A stretch of DNA of 64,000 nt from Ficedula albicollis (lineage: Eukaryota > Chordata > Aves > Passeriformes > Muscicapidae): the NCBI RefSeq assembly GCF_000247815.1, contig NC_021674.1:30382901-30446900 (forward strand). The letters are read 5' to 3'. Position numbers and translations under genes: made by a program. How positions within the stretch are numbered: position 1 is the first letter of the stretch; each line of letters opens with the position of its first letter. Shown here piece by piece: positions 36,275-50,500 of this stretch. The notes beneath the pieces are model-generated. The model saw only the letters and a program-made list of their open reading frames with translations, was not told the DNA's origin and ran no database searches.

Positions 36275-38237
36275 TCTTTATTTGTCAGAAAGGATGTTTT
36301 CTTTTTCCTCTCTCCCTTTTCCCACTGTCTTCAGGTTTGGTGGTTTTGGTTTTCGGGGCTTTTTGGGGTGGCTGTGAGTGATGGTTTTTGTTTTGTTAAA
36401 CTGCAGAGTGTGCCATTATTAACTATATGGTGGAGTCAGCATCAAAATAAGACATACAAATTTGCTCTTTCCTGCAAATATGGGGAAATAGTAGATGGAA
36501 AGATCTATCAATAAAAATGCATGAAATGCATTCAATAAACTATTGCTGCATGGTAGAGAAGCTGTTAGGAATAAGCAGCTGTCAGTCTTCAAGCTACAAA
36601 ATCCTTTTGCTTTGTTGAATTCAAGGGTTACACACCTAGTATCTCAAATAGTTGAGCAAGAACAGAATATCTCAGAGCTCTCATACACTGAATTTTGCTA
36701 TACAAAATCACACCCTCTGCACAGCCCTAAAGCTTTCAAGCTCAGTTGTCCAGTTATTGTTACCAAGTGAAGGTGAGCAACCTGCAAAAGCCCCTCTTCC
36801 CAGCATGTTCATTTCACCCACTGCCTTAAGAATATTTAAGGCATCAAACCCCTTCCACCACCTAAAATACTTGAATAGACAGAATAAATGAGTCCCAATT
36901 CTAGTACCTAGCCTTCTTTAGCCATCAATATCCAACAAAATACCTTAAGAAAATCTTGAGCTCTCAACTTTTGCTTAACAAAGGGCTCTGTGACTAAGCA
37001 TGAAACAACCCTTCACAGCTTCTGGTAACTTCCATGATTACAATTAAAGTTAAAACTTAAGGTAAAGGTAAGTATGAACATTATCAGCATATCACAAAGC
37101 ATTTCTTCTGAAAAGACAGGCAAAATGCCAATTACAGGAAATTACTTAATACTAAGCCAGACTGCTTCCTCATTTCCACTCCTGTTATGGTATAAGAAAT
37201 CATGCCATGTCCCAAGTCTCCTTTTGGGTTAAGAGTCTAAGTTACAAACAATTCCTCTTTATTTGTCAGAAAGGATGTTTTCTTTTTCCTCTCTCCCTTT
37301 TCCCACTGTCTTCAGGTTTGGTGGTTTTGGTTTTCGGGGCTTTTTGGGGTGGCTGTGAGTGATGGTTTTTGTTTTGTTAAACTGCAGAGTGTGCCATTAT
37401 TAACTATATGGTGGAGTCAGCATCAAAATAAGACATACAAATTTGCTCTTTCCTGCAAATATGGGGAAATAGTAGATGGAAAGATCTATCAATAAAAATG
37501 CATGAAATGCATTCAATAAACTATTGCTGCATGGTAGAGAAGCTGTTAGGAATAAGCAGCTGTCAGTCTTCAAGCTACAAAATCCTTTTGCTTTGTTGAA
37601 TTCAAGGGTTACACACCTAGTATCTCAAATAGTTGAGCAAGAACAGAATATCTCAGAGCTCTCATACACTGAATTTTGCTATACAAAATCACACCCTCTG
37701 CACAGCCCTAAAGCTTTCAAGCTCAGTTGTCCAGTTATTGTTACCAAGTGAAGGTGAGCAACCTGCAAAAGCCCCTCTTCCCAGCATGTTCATTTCACCC
37801 ACTGCCTTAAGAATATTTAAGGCATCAAACCCCTTCCACCACCTAAAATACTTGAATAGACAGAATAAATGAGTCCCAATTCTAGTACCTAGCCTTCTTT
37901 AGCCATCAATATCCAACAAAATACCTTAAGAAAATCTTGAGCTCTCAACTTTTGCTTAACAAAGGGCTCTGTGACTAAGCATGAAACAACCCTTCACAGC
38001 TTCTGGTAACTTCCATGATTACAATTAAAGTTAAAACTTAAGGTAAAGGTAAGTATGAACATTATCAGCATATCACAAAGCATTTCTTCTGAAAAGACAG
38101 GCAAAATGCCAATTACAGGAAATTACTTAATACTAAGCCAGACTGCTTCCTCATTTCCACTCCTGTTATGGTATAAGAAATCATGCCATGTCCCAAGTCT
38201 CCTTTTGGGTTAAGAGTCTAAGTTACAAACAATTCCT
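36275..38237. repeat. 981-bp tandem duplication, two apparently identical copies
   Basis: Sequence from 36275 to 37255 repeats at 37256-38236 with a constant offset of 981 bp. The lines I compared are identical, including T/G-rich TTGGTGGTTTTGGTTTTCGG and the short ORFs at 36543 and 37524. The junction is exact: TCTTTATTTG begins both copies, and AATTCCT ends both before diverging into unique sequence (CTATTCTCTG) at 38238. It contains no exon or transposon. Identity over nearly 1 kb means a very recent event, or an assembly artefact such as two haplotypes placed in tandem. Confidence 0.95.
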
Positions 38238-38748
38238 ATTCTCTGACCTATAACAGATCTTTCATTAAAAAGAAATAAGTTCATTCAAATATAGTATGGA
38301 AGAGGCGTCAGAGTAAACAGCATGCCAAGGGGAGAAATATCAGTGTCTTTAAAGCAATTATTTTAACTAATAGGAAATATTACACTTCCTTACTCTTCAA
38401 TCTTACAGTTCCCATAACACAGCAATGTGAACTAGCAAAAAAGGTTATTTGGAGAGTGGTAGCTTCTTACACTGCATTAAATGCATAATCTGCATGGTTT
38501 TTATTCCCAGAGCAACTTGTTCTTTTATAGAGCATAAATTAATGTGTTGATGTAACATCAAATGTTCCCAGTCCATTAGCATCCCAATGTACACAACAGA
38601 CTTACTGTAGTCTACTCAGAAAACAGTTCCACAATTAAAAGAAACTGCTTTCATAGAGTACTGTATGGGCAGTAACACAAATGTTATGACATTAGAACTG
38701 CTGCTGCGAAATCTTTAAGTTATGGCCTTTTTTTTTTTTTTTTTTCAT

Positions 38749-39050
<302 letters not shown>

Positions 39051-39729
39051 CTTTTTTCATGTGTCTGTTCGCAGAAATGAGAACAGAGAAACTGTTCACA
39101 TGTGGCTAGGGAATAGTACTGAAAGTCCTAAAGATTTTATTTACTAATTGAGAACTCTTCACTGACTTAGGCATTTCAAGTGTCATTCATACATAACTAC
39201 TTTTTGAATAATAAATTAAGGTGAGATGGATAAAACCTTCGCTTTCAGTACATACTCGAATGCAATCTAGAGCTCCAGTAATAGTCTGGCAATAAAACTC
39301 CACTTGGAAAGAGAAGTTTTAGCTTTTTTCTTTTTAAATAACATGCAGATAGAAGGATGCATTAGCTTACTTGGAGAATAAACACAAATATCAAGCTATT
39401 AGGGGAATGCACAAGCATTTGCATTAAGAGGTGACAAACAAAGTCATAAAAAGGAATCAAAGGTATGTATTAATTATAGTAAATTATATTTATAAAAATA
39501 TAAATAGAATATATTAGATTGGAAAGTACAAAATTACAATTACAGTATATCTTATATGAGCAGATCTCATTGCTTTCACAGTACAAAGTACTGAAAGAAT
39601 TAAACATTAAAAATACTAGAAAGGTGATTTTCTGTAAAACAACGTTACTTAGAGTTATGAGCACATATGATATAGAAAAGGTATTCAGCTCTTAAGGGTT
39701 TTATTAATAAATACAACATTTTCTCTTTT

Positions 39730-39764
39730 TTTCAGCTTTTCTTCTTCATGAAGAAAAACTGAAA
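39730..39764. repeat. Short inverted repeat (15-bp arms, one mismatch, 5-nt loop)
   Basis: TTTCAGCTTTTCTTC and GAAGAAAAACTGAAA are inverted copies with a single mismatched pair around the loop TTCAT. It could form a small hairpin in either strand. Chance is possible in such A/T-rich sequence. Confidence 0.6.
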
Positions 39765-42700
39765 TGAGTTCTTTATGCTAAATTATCCTTTATGATTGCT
39801 ATACTTTTTAAAATTACAACACATTATTAATAAGTTTCAAATAACACTGAGCTTTGCATGTAGCATATATTGCGATTTCATAAGCATTTAATTGTCTTTT
39901 CAAATAAGCAGAGAAGTATTACAAAGGCAAAATAAAAAAGACACATCTGCAAGGGTGGCAAACACTGAGACAACACAGCTACAATTATGTATTTATCACT
40001 CAGGAATAAGGATCAAGTTATATAACACAGCATTATTTGTAAAGCTCATGCAATGTATCAATATTTTGGGGATTGAGCTTGGTGGGGGTTTTGCTGTAGG
40101 GTTTTTGTTTGTTTTCATTGCTTGGGTTTTTGAGGGGTTGGAGGTTGGAGGGCTCTCCCCAGGAAGTCTGATGATGATGTGTTTTGAGCTGGTTTTCTCT
40201 CCAAAAAGATACTCCTTGCTTGAAGATGACATTCCATAATAAACCTTATTTCCCTTGGCTCAATAAAATGACTCTTCCCCAAAGCTACATAGAAAGCTCT
40301 AGATTTGACTACCAGATTTTGCCTATTATTTAGCAAGAAAATTCATGAATAGCTAATAAGCAAAGACTATCAGGACAACAAGCATAACATTGTTACAGAT
40401 GACCTTAAGATCTAGGTCATTATTATATATGCAAGACATATTTTTAAGGAAGGAAAATGAAAGTTTGTACAAGAGAGTCTACAGCAACTGTATTAACCAG
40501 GCTTATAACAAGTTGCGTGACAGATATGAAAAAAATTGCCATTTTTACAGCATATGATCCCACCGTTTCCAAAGCAGTTGTGAAATCCTAAATTGATGAA
40601 ATAGGAATTTCATTATAATCGAGAAAGTATCCCCTGAGAGCGGCTTCCCCACAGAACAAATACTCCTTGCTCTGCCTGATAATGACAGTTTGCTTACCGT
40701 AGCTATTTCAGTACGGACCAGGAACAAGGTCACTGAAAAGTTCTGTACCCTGGTGTCACATTTCCCATTCTTATGTAAGGTAGCAGGCTTACAATTATTT
40801 CAACTAAAGTTTCACTATTCCAGAAAACCACCAACATAAAAAAGAATAAATATTATTGACTGTTACAGGATCCAAAGTGCTAAAGCCATAAAGAGCAAAC
40901 TCCTATTTTAACAATCCACTTTAAATTTCCTGTTAAAGAATCCCTAAGGTCCACAGTTAGAATGCATATTTTAATTTATTATGGAGCACACACAGTGAGA
41001 AAGCTCTACTTGAAGGTACTGTTAACATTGCAAAACCTAAAACCAGTGAGGGGCTGGCTTATACAGCATCTACATCTGGTAAAACTAGAACATAAAGACA
41101 ATTTAATAACCAACTATTTGACATTCTATGGATTCTTAGATCTGTATCAAAAGATATTGGTAATAGACCAATGAAAGTGTAAAGCATGACATTTATGTAA
41201 CTGAGGAAGACAAAGCAACCACTCCATCATGACTGCAATAAATAGTTTATTTTTCAATGGTATGTGGAGTGGGTATTCATTAGGAAGAGCATTTACCAGA
41301 GTTGACTAATAGTAAGACATCGAGTGGGCAGCCTGCCGAGGACTCTTACATGCTCTTCTGCTAAAGATGGGAATCACAATAATTTTACTAACTCCAAGAA
41401 ACAAGCCAAGGAATGCCACTACTTAACAGCCAGGAAAAGTAAAATCCTGCAGCCATTTGAAGATACAGCTGGCACTTAAGAAGAACAAACATTTATGATC
41501 TGAGGGAATACAGTGGAGATATAACAATTAAATATGGGTAAAACATTTAAAAGTACCTGAGGAAAACATCTAAGCAGCTGTGATCTGTAGAATTTGTTCT
41601 GAAGACAACTTGGAAAACGTGTGACATGACAACAGATGAGACAATTCTAGAAAATGCTCAAAAGTGTAGGCATAAAACTAAGAGCAGCACACAACCCATA
41701 AAAAATGCACCTCTATTATCACCCTAAATTTCGGTATGTTTATCACTAGAATTCTTTCAGTATTAGTATCCCTTTATGAAACTAAACAGACTAGTAAATG
41801 TACAAGTTTGAACTAAATTCAGAGTGCTGAAACATCAAATTTATGCTCCTAAAGGGGGAGAAACATTTATTCTGATGGAGGAAACTGACCCATGAACCCA
41901 TAAACCAAGAACTTTGCAACAGCAGCGAGTCCTATGAAACAAACTAATGAAGTGAACTTCTCAAGGTGTGTTTATGATAAATGAGAGATCTTGAAAATGG
42001 GATTGTTAACTGACAGAATTTAATTACAACTCATATTTAGTCTGGACATTTAGGAAATATTATTTTACTAAAAGAAATGTTTCAATTAGCTTTCCTTATA
42101 CTGGAGCTATCTTCCATCACCTTACCATGCCCTCTCCAACATCTAGAAAGAACCTTCCAATTTCAGAACACATGTCTATCAGTTTTTAATTAATTCCTCC
42201 AGTCTAATTTATGTGATTCCAATTAACAAGTACATTTGCCTCATTTTCTGTCAATAATAGTCACATTTATGGTTCAAGAACTTCCAAATGTTTGACTACG
42301 TCATAAATTAACAGGACTTTCAAAAGGGACAAAAGGCCCCTGCAGTAGATTAAGCCTTGCTTAGCAGCAAGCCACTCATCAGTTCCCTGCCTCTTATCTT
42401 CAGTTAAGGCACCTTAATAGCTACCAACACTGAAACTCTTAAAATATCTCCCAGCATCACTTGTTTGTCAGATTCTTTTCCTCTGAACAGCCCAGAGGCT
42501 GCTCTGGAAGAAAATGGAGAGCAGGTCTCATTTCCTGGCCTCACTTCCCAGGGCCAACCATTTGAAATGTATGTCTGTAAGGAAGGTTTAGTATTTTCTC
42601 ACTACTTTGGTTTTACCACCGAAGCAATACATGGTGAAGTATAAGGGGTAATCTTCCCACTCTTCTCAACCTTACTGCAACCTGATGCTCCTTCTTGTAA

Positions 42701-43097
42701 TACACATCTGCCTTCCATAGGAAGTAGCTACAGCAAATCTAGAGAGGAAATTCCCAGTCTGACAGCCCTCAGCTGTTGGGGCAACAACTTTGCAATGGTT
42801 AGAGTTTATATGAACAACCTATGACTTCAACAATACACAATAATACGACGAGAACTGAAGTAATGTTTTAATAATACAAGTGAGAACACTCTCTGAAGTC
42901 TCATCTGACACCTTCCTGCCTTAGCCTCAAGCTCCAGAGCTTACTAACTATGGAAGGAATCCAGAAGCTTAAGGGAGTAGCTGTAGTCTCCCACTTACCA
43001 TCCCCTCCATCGCATTCTATAATCGCATAGAAATGCTGGAGAGTAGTGTTCACCTGCCAGCAACAACAAAACCAACAAAACCAACCAGTCAATGAAC

Positions 43098-43219
43098 AAA
43101 AAAAGCAAGAGCTCAAGGACAAAGAAAAGAAAAGCTGATTTAGGTTAATAAATCCCAAAAAAAAAGCAAGAGCTCAAGGACAAAGAGAAGAAAAGCTGAT
43201 TTAGGTTAATAAATCCCAA
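43098..43219. repeat. Tandem duplication, 61-bp unit, two copies
   Basis: AAAAGCAAGAGCTCAAGGAC recurs 61 bp later, and both copies continue through GAAAAGCTGATTTAGG and TTAATAAATCCCAAA. Differences: AAAGAAAAG versus AAAGAGAAG and the length of the A run. Directly before it is a (CAAAAC)-like stretch (43062-43087). Confidence 0.92.
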
Positions 43220-44526
43220 AGCTCAAACACTGAGAACTCTCCCTAGCTGCATTTGCCACAAACCATGGCATTACATTAAATTTTGACTATGGAACATCAT
43301 GGCTGAGAAACCAAACCTGTACTTCAGCACACCATGCTTATTCTCAGTGAAGTTTAAATATACATGTTTTTTTTCCAGTCCTTTAGGAAAAAAAATATCA
43401 GACACAGGCATTGAATGCCTACATAAAATAAACATTGCTTAGGCCTCTCTGTGAACAACAAAACATGATAAAGTTTTGAATTAATAAAAGTTTATTTTTT
43501 ATCAAAATTGTCTTTTAGAAGAATGCATTCAAAGTGTTGAATCTAAGTCAAAGACAACAACTATATTCATTATTAGCCAATTGTTCCCAAAGAAAAAAGC
43601 TGGAACACATCTCAACATTTGAAATTGGTATAAAATGACTGCAAAAAAGTCACCTATTGAGTTAATATCTGAAGTTCATGGATTTTTAAGTGATTTTTTC
43701 CCTTACAATTCCTGACTATTTTGATATTGATGCTTCTTTTAATGCAAAGAAACCAGAGAAGTGTAGAAAAGAAAAAGGAATGGAAAAACTGCTCTCCTCA
43801 GAATGTTGCATTCCTGTCCCCCAAAAGAAAACATGGATAAACACACTTCTCAATTCACCTTATTTTCACTTAACAGACATGAGAACTTAAAGCATCTCTT
43901 ATGAAGTGATCCTTCTTCCTGTCAGTGCTGGAGGATCATTGCTGAGATTGCCTAAAACACCCACTTCTTGTCTATGTGTATATCTCCATATTAAGACAAA
44001 GTGCAATAAAAAAGAGGTGTAAGAAAAAAACAATCCTTTTGCTTCTCATAGCCATGATTTGTCATTTGGTGTGATCTGACTTCCTGTGCTGTCACTTCCA
44101 AGTTAATGCAGATTAATGGAAAGGTAGCCTCACACCAGTGGTGTTTCCAGAGCTCTGGCTTGCAAACGGTTATTTGGCACAATAGGCGTGGAATCTCTTA
44201 AAAGGGAGTCTTCAGTAGCAAAGCATAAACCCGCAAACCAGAGCACTGACATGCTGACCTTGACCAATGCATTAATTAAATGCTGGTAACATTGGGATCC
44301 TGCACATAAAAACATGCTTGTGTAGCTAGTCCTCTATGCCCAAATTTTCATTTCTCTGAGTATAACAATGTCACAGTCATGGAATTAGGACTCCTACTCA
44401 TGGAAACATCCCAGATTTTTTGCTTTTCAACAGGAGCTTTGGAGATGATTTACAAGGTTTCATAGGTTCTTCTATTAATGACATAAAAAACAAAGCTAAA
44501 AGTTTTTTTGAGTGTTCAGCCTGGAT

Positions 44527-44580
<54 letters not shown>
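44527..44580. repeat. Pure poly-G homopolymer, 54 nt
   Basis: 54 uninterrupted G between TTCAGCCTGGAT and TGGATAAGAGCAG. The five bases TGGAT occur on both sides of the run. Removing the G run and one TGGAT leaves a smooth sequence, as with the longer run at 38749. Polyproline frames across it on the minus strand are not genes. Confidence 0.95.
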
Positions 44581-44581
<1 letters not shown>

Positions 44582-47500
44582 GGATAAGAGCAGTTTTCAC
44601 TATGCTGTGAAGGAAAACAAGGATCAAAAATGTCATTCTCACACATTCTGCTAGTTTGCTACATTTCTGAAGTTTAATGGGCATGAAAAGCAAGGAACTA
44701 AAATATGCCCTCAAGAAGTATTTTAAAGCATTCTTGTTTTGCCTAAACAGAGCTAGAAATAACAACTTTACAGCCTCTTTGGGAGCTTACATGCCTGATT
44801 GATAGATTGAACCCATCCCTGAACAGCTTATTTAAAAAAAAAAAAATCTTTGAAATAATCTGTTTCTTGGCATTAATACCCTACAAGATAACCTGTTAAC
44901 AGCAACCCTTCTCGTCCAGTTAGGGTGGCTAATTGTGTTTCAAGTACAATTAATTACAGACATTACTTTGGAAACTAACTGAGGACTGGCACATGAAATT
45001 CAGACCAAGCAGCCAAATATGAATAAACTAAGAGATTAATTAAATTTTCAGAATGACTCAAATGACTGCTAGAAGCAATGAGCTGTTTCTTGCATACTGT
45101 TCTGTTTACCTGCTTAAAGCACCGACATCCATAGAGCCCATTCCTACAGCCCAGCAAAAATGGCAAAATGCAACTGACCCCAGCAGCAAGAGAGGAGGAG
45201 AAAAAAGCATGTGTTACCTGACAAACTCAAGAGTAAAGGGGGTCAAGCAGCCTAAACCTCCCCCATCATACCCAAAGAGCTGCAGGGGCAGGAAGCCATA
45301 TATGCAATTCAATTATCTTTTTAAAAAGTTCCCCTAGCTCTTCAGTAGCAGTGGCATTCCCCGCCATGAAGGTTCCAGTTCACGGTGTGACAGAGCAGAC
45401 TGAAGTGTAATAGCCACCACCAGAGGGAGGTGTTCTATCAGGCTGCGTTTTCCAAAACCTTCCTTCCCTACGCATTGATTCATATTCTAATCATCTTCAG
45501 CAGAGAAAAAGCTTCTTGTTTCTGTAAAGACACTTTGAATCAGAGTCTCTTTTTATGTATATCAATTTTAGAATAAGCACTACTATGGCAAATTTGATTA
45601 TTTAACAGAAGCAACTTGGTAACTAAATCCATCCCTTCCATCTCAATCAATCAACAAAAACTTTGCTCTGTCCTCTTTCTGACACATAAAACAAAGACAG
45701 CAGAAATGCTCATCCTCTGTACGACTGGGGACCATTACAGATTTTTTTTTCCAAAAACAAAAATTACTTCTACTTTCTTCAGTGAGGAGGGAAGAAAAAA
45801 AAAAAATTGAAGTCACACCATCTTGCTGTGCAGAACATTATCAAATCTGAAAAATAAATTTTAAACTAAAGAGGAGAAAAATAGATATAATTGAAGAAGC
45901 AAGACCAATGTAATTTCATCTTTGGTAAATTCTGCCGTATAAATCTGTGGTAACAAATAAGTAATGTAGTTTTCCAAGAAACAAAGGAGTGGTACCAACA
46001 ATGTCTAACTGCAAGAATTTAATTCTGGTAGGAGTTTGAGAGGACTGAGGCAGACACCTTCGGAAGGACAAAAAATATTCAGAGTTCCTACAACTGGCAA
46101 AAAAACTACTACAATATACAGTGCCTAAATGGCTCTCTTGAAATACCCACTTCTACTGACTACAGTGAGCAACTCAGCTATGCACGGAAAAAAAAATTAT
46201 CTCATAACCCTGCCATCTTGCTTTACAATGATTTCTCCTGTTCTGCCTAAGTAATAAAAACAAACCCCCTGCTTGGGGAAAAAAAAAAAAAAGACAAGAG
46301 TTGTATGTTTCCTACAGAGCTGAACAGGTAATACCTGCAACCCTCAAATCAGCAAATAGAAATGCAGAAATAAAATAGAGAACAAGGATTTCCTGCATCA
46401 CTTCAAATACAGGTTACACCAAATGCCAGTCTTCAGGAGAAGAAATCTGTCATCCATTGCATTGACTATTTCTAATTAAAGTCTGTAAGTTCTTCAGTAT
46501 ATTAACAGTAGATGGTAACTTTTATCAGGACAATCTCCATTGTTAAATCTGATCTTGCTGGAGAAGCAGAAATACATCTAAGAAAAAAAGGGGAGCAAAG
46601 TTTTACCCATTAAATGGATTTTGCTTGGAAACAGTAACAGTAAATCTAACCTGTAATGCTCTGTGACTGATGTTCCAGTGATTGTCCTCATTTAATGCTG
46701 TAAGGTAACACTTCAATCCTGACTAATTGTCTGTACATTAAAATATCTGAGGCAAACAACTTCTGAAGTTACTGATCTTAAGTACAGATTTTATTCTCAT
46801 AGTCATATACTAGGACCATAGTGACATATATAAGATCAGACACATTTTAATGCCTGAATATAAAATAAGCTTCAAGAAAAAAAATATATTTAGCACAGCT
46901 AAAAATGAAAGAATTTTTTTTCCTACATCAGACAGGAGCAATGGAACCATTAACTTTATTCAGACTATGGGCTTGGGTTATCTCTGGTTACACACACAAA
47001 AATATGTCTTATATGTTCATTCAAATAAAATAATAAGCTGCACTAAATATTCTGGAAGACAACATCAGGAAACATCTGCCCTTCTATTAGCTGTCCAAGG
47101 TTTCTGTAAACACTAGTACATTAAGATTCACAGCAAATAGCACTGGCAGCTCAACTGAAAGCATAAGTAAAATGAAGGGATTTCAGGTAATTAAATCAAT
47201 CCACAGCCCAACATTTGCATTTTTCTTTTCCTAGAACTAAATTCCAAGTTGATGCATGCTTTCTCCAAGACTTTTAATTACGAAATTAATTTGTAGACCT
47301 GCATGCTAACTACACTGATACTCCATAGGAACTCAAAGTCTGAATCTTAAATCTTGTTTCATAAAGGCAAATCATCTGCAAATCTCCTACACTCGATTTC
47401 ACAGACTCAAGAGAATTGCTGGTTATGCCCTATCTTTTTCCTGCCAAATTCAGCAATGACTAAAAACACATTAGCACTACAAACCCTCTGATATGAAACC

Positions 47501-50500
47501 CATATATTCAATGCCATCAACATACTCCCTTGCTAATTAATTTGTGACCTCTACGATGCACCCTGGGACTTCAATTTATAATCTCCTCCAGTTTCCAGTT
47601 CAGAACATAACTCAATCTTGACTGCAACACTGGTCTGGCTTCCTGCTTCCTTCATTTCCAAGTTCCCCAGGCTATACTAGAATGTGTCAGCTGCATCTGA
47701 GATAAACAGTATGATTACAGAAGCTGAACTTTCAATTACAAGATTTCAAGACCTCATATTTAATTTAGGCAAGAACACTCATTTTTATGTTTTGCAGACG
47801 TTTACAGTAACAGCTGTGCTACTTCTGCTTTGCCTGGTCTGTCCCAAGTTGAATTCTGCTCTATTAAATTACCAACAAACCAAGTACTGGTTGTGATGCT
47901 ACTTAAATTAGCAGATTCAAATTTGCACATTTAAAAGATTTCTTTGAAAACAGAGACAAATAAATTAGTAGCCCAGAAGAGACCATGGTGGCAGAGGTGA
48001 CAGACAAAATCCAAGCTTGTAGTATGTTCAACTGGATTATTTCAAGCTGCTTTACATTGAACTGCACACCACGTAGAGTGAAAAATGTCCCATGCTATAT
48101 GACTGAAGGTTGTGTTTACTGCTGAGTGATCTTTTCAGCATTATCAAACACACTTTCAGTACTATTAGCTATATTTTCATAACCATTTTCAATGTGTATC
48201 CCACTGTCTTTAAGAAAGAGAAAAGCTATGCATAAAGAAAATTAAGCTACTAGCCCAATTTCATGCTGGAGATGCATGACAAAGTCAGGAAGCTAACATT
48301 CATTTCCAATTTAGGAAGGGTTTCTTTGTTGAGTATTTTTAGAAATTTTTAGAGCAGTTTGCCCTATTTGCTTAGTCTGGCACCTTGGTCACAACTGATG
48401 AGAGGGTGCTGACGAGTCATAGCTTTGGCTGGCCCTATACAAACACTATTTTATTCAAATTAATGAATTATTTAGGAATTGCTCACTTGTACACGGGAAA
48501 CAACTCGAAGAGAGCAAGCAGTGTTGTAGCAAAAATGGAGTTGAGGAAAGAAAAGAAAAAATACAGTTCTTAACTATATACTGTGTATATAATCTGAAAA
48601 TTCTGAAAATAGCAATTTTGCTTGCAAATTGTAAGGCTTGCCACTTTTATCTTGCTTCATTATCTTAATCCTTCTAGACAAACAAACCTGTTTTTAAAAA
48701 TTATTTTTGAAAAGGAGATCACCCAGCCCTTCTGAAAAGAAACAGCACTTGTAACATCTTTATAAACATTACACAATACTTAAGTAGCTTGTTATTTTGC
48801 TAACAGCAAAGTGACTAGCAAAACTTTAAATGAAGTAATGGCACAGCTGACATGAAGAGCTTTTCAGTCCCTGACTTTTGCTCTCCTTTTCCTGAGAACC
48901 CTGAAGTAGCTCATTATAATGTATGGGAAAATTACCACTGTCTGATTGTTGAGCGACTTTCTCTTATTCTTCCTTTATCAAACCTGAAACCTCTTTCCTT
49001 CTCCATGCTCCCTCAAAAAAGTAGTTTTATAAATGTGAATCTTATGCTCCCATGTCAATTTAAAGATGATTTACACAGTCAGTATTTCCCATCAAACTTG
49101 CTTTACAAGTTGTATTGATTTTTAATGCCAAGGAAAAACTGCATCAGTCTGAAAATCTGCAGCAGTCCCTCATGTTGAATTCAAGGTACTTACCTTAAGT
49201 ATTTTCAGACTACTTTTCACATCAAAATTAGATAGCAGAAAAGCAATGACTTTTTAAAAACCATTACAGTCCCAAAGACAGCTAGGACCAGGCTTGTCCG
49301 TCAAATCATTGCCATGCTGGATTCTCAACCTGTTTTATTTATGCTAAAGACTGAGACAGACATTGGCCAGTGGGGAGTGGTAACTGTACATGCCCAGAAA
49401 TGGTGTTGTCATCGGCTTCTAAATTCAAGACTTGTGTTTGTGATTTTCTGCATTAGCTGACTTCTAGCTTTCTCTCAGTGCTGTAAAAAGTATTTTATCT
49501 TAGTGATACATGTCTTCTTTTCAAAACTTATTTTTTTAGGGAGCAGTATCAGATGTTACACTGATGGACACTTCATGCATTTTCTTTCCCCTCCTTTTTG
49601 ATAATATCCCCAAATCAAATAATATCTTAAAAGACATTATACAAAAGGGAAATAAAGACCATTTTATGTTGTATTTGCATTGACTTCTCACGTGAGCATA
49701 ATTCTACTTTCTTCTTCTTTAGGTCCTTCTCTTACTTCTGTTATCAAGCACAAGGAAAAAAAAAAACATGGCTAGAAGCTAGAGCAACTTTATTCTTTAG
49801 CTGCTGGGAGAGCAAAACACACTAACACCAGGCAAAGACAATGCAGGCCCAGGGCAGCTGAATCCCGTCAAAGCAGAGCATGCCAGAAGAATCACATTTA
49901 AGAAGACATGAAAATTCAGTAAAGGTACAGAGCTATCCTTCTGCTATTCTTAACTTGTTTTTATAGTTTCTTTAGGGAATCATATCTTGGCCTGCAGAAA
50001 GGAGAGTTTCTGTTCTCTTCTTTACCTGTTCAATGACAGCACAATGAAAGGCTTTCATCAAATCTCATGTGGTGAAGAACAGAAAGCTGCAACTTTCCAC
50101 CTGGATGCCTGATTAGTACTAAAATATCTTCAGAGACAGCTGCTTTTAAAAATAGAGGTTGGTAGCACAGCTTCTCTACGTTAACACAAAATTGCTGTCT
50201 AACTGAAGTTCAAATGAAAGTGCCAGAAGTGCAAAGCTAAAACTACTCTGCAAACTTTTTTGTCTTGCTTACAAAGTTTTACCATTTTTTCATAAGGAGA
50301 CAAACTCTCTATTTCATGTGTTATGTCATGGATCTATCGTTGATGCCTAAAATTTCCTTGGGACCTACACTTGCTCAGTTTTTCAGAAGGAGTCAGGTGT
50401 GGAAAGTCCACAACTATGAATTTCTGAAAGTTTCAAGCAAGAGGTTACATGACTTTTTCAGGCAAAACCCAAGATCTAGTCTGTATTCAGCTGCCAACAA

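Noticed and set aside
36543..37872. Pairs of identical short ORFs that look like a small gene family
   Set aside because: They are the two copies of the 981-bp tandem duplication. The sequence has no coding character.
44398..44765. Proline-rich ORFs on the minus strand
   Set aside because: Read-through of the 54-nt poly-G run, with no recognisable protein beyond it.
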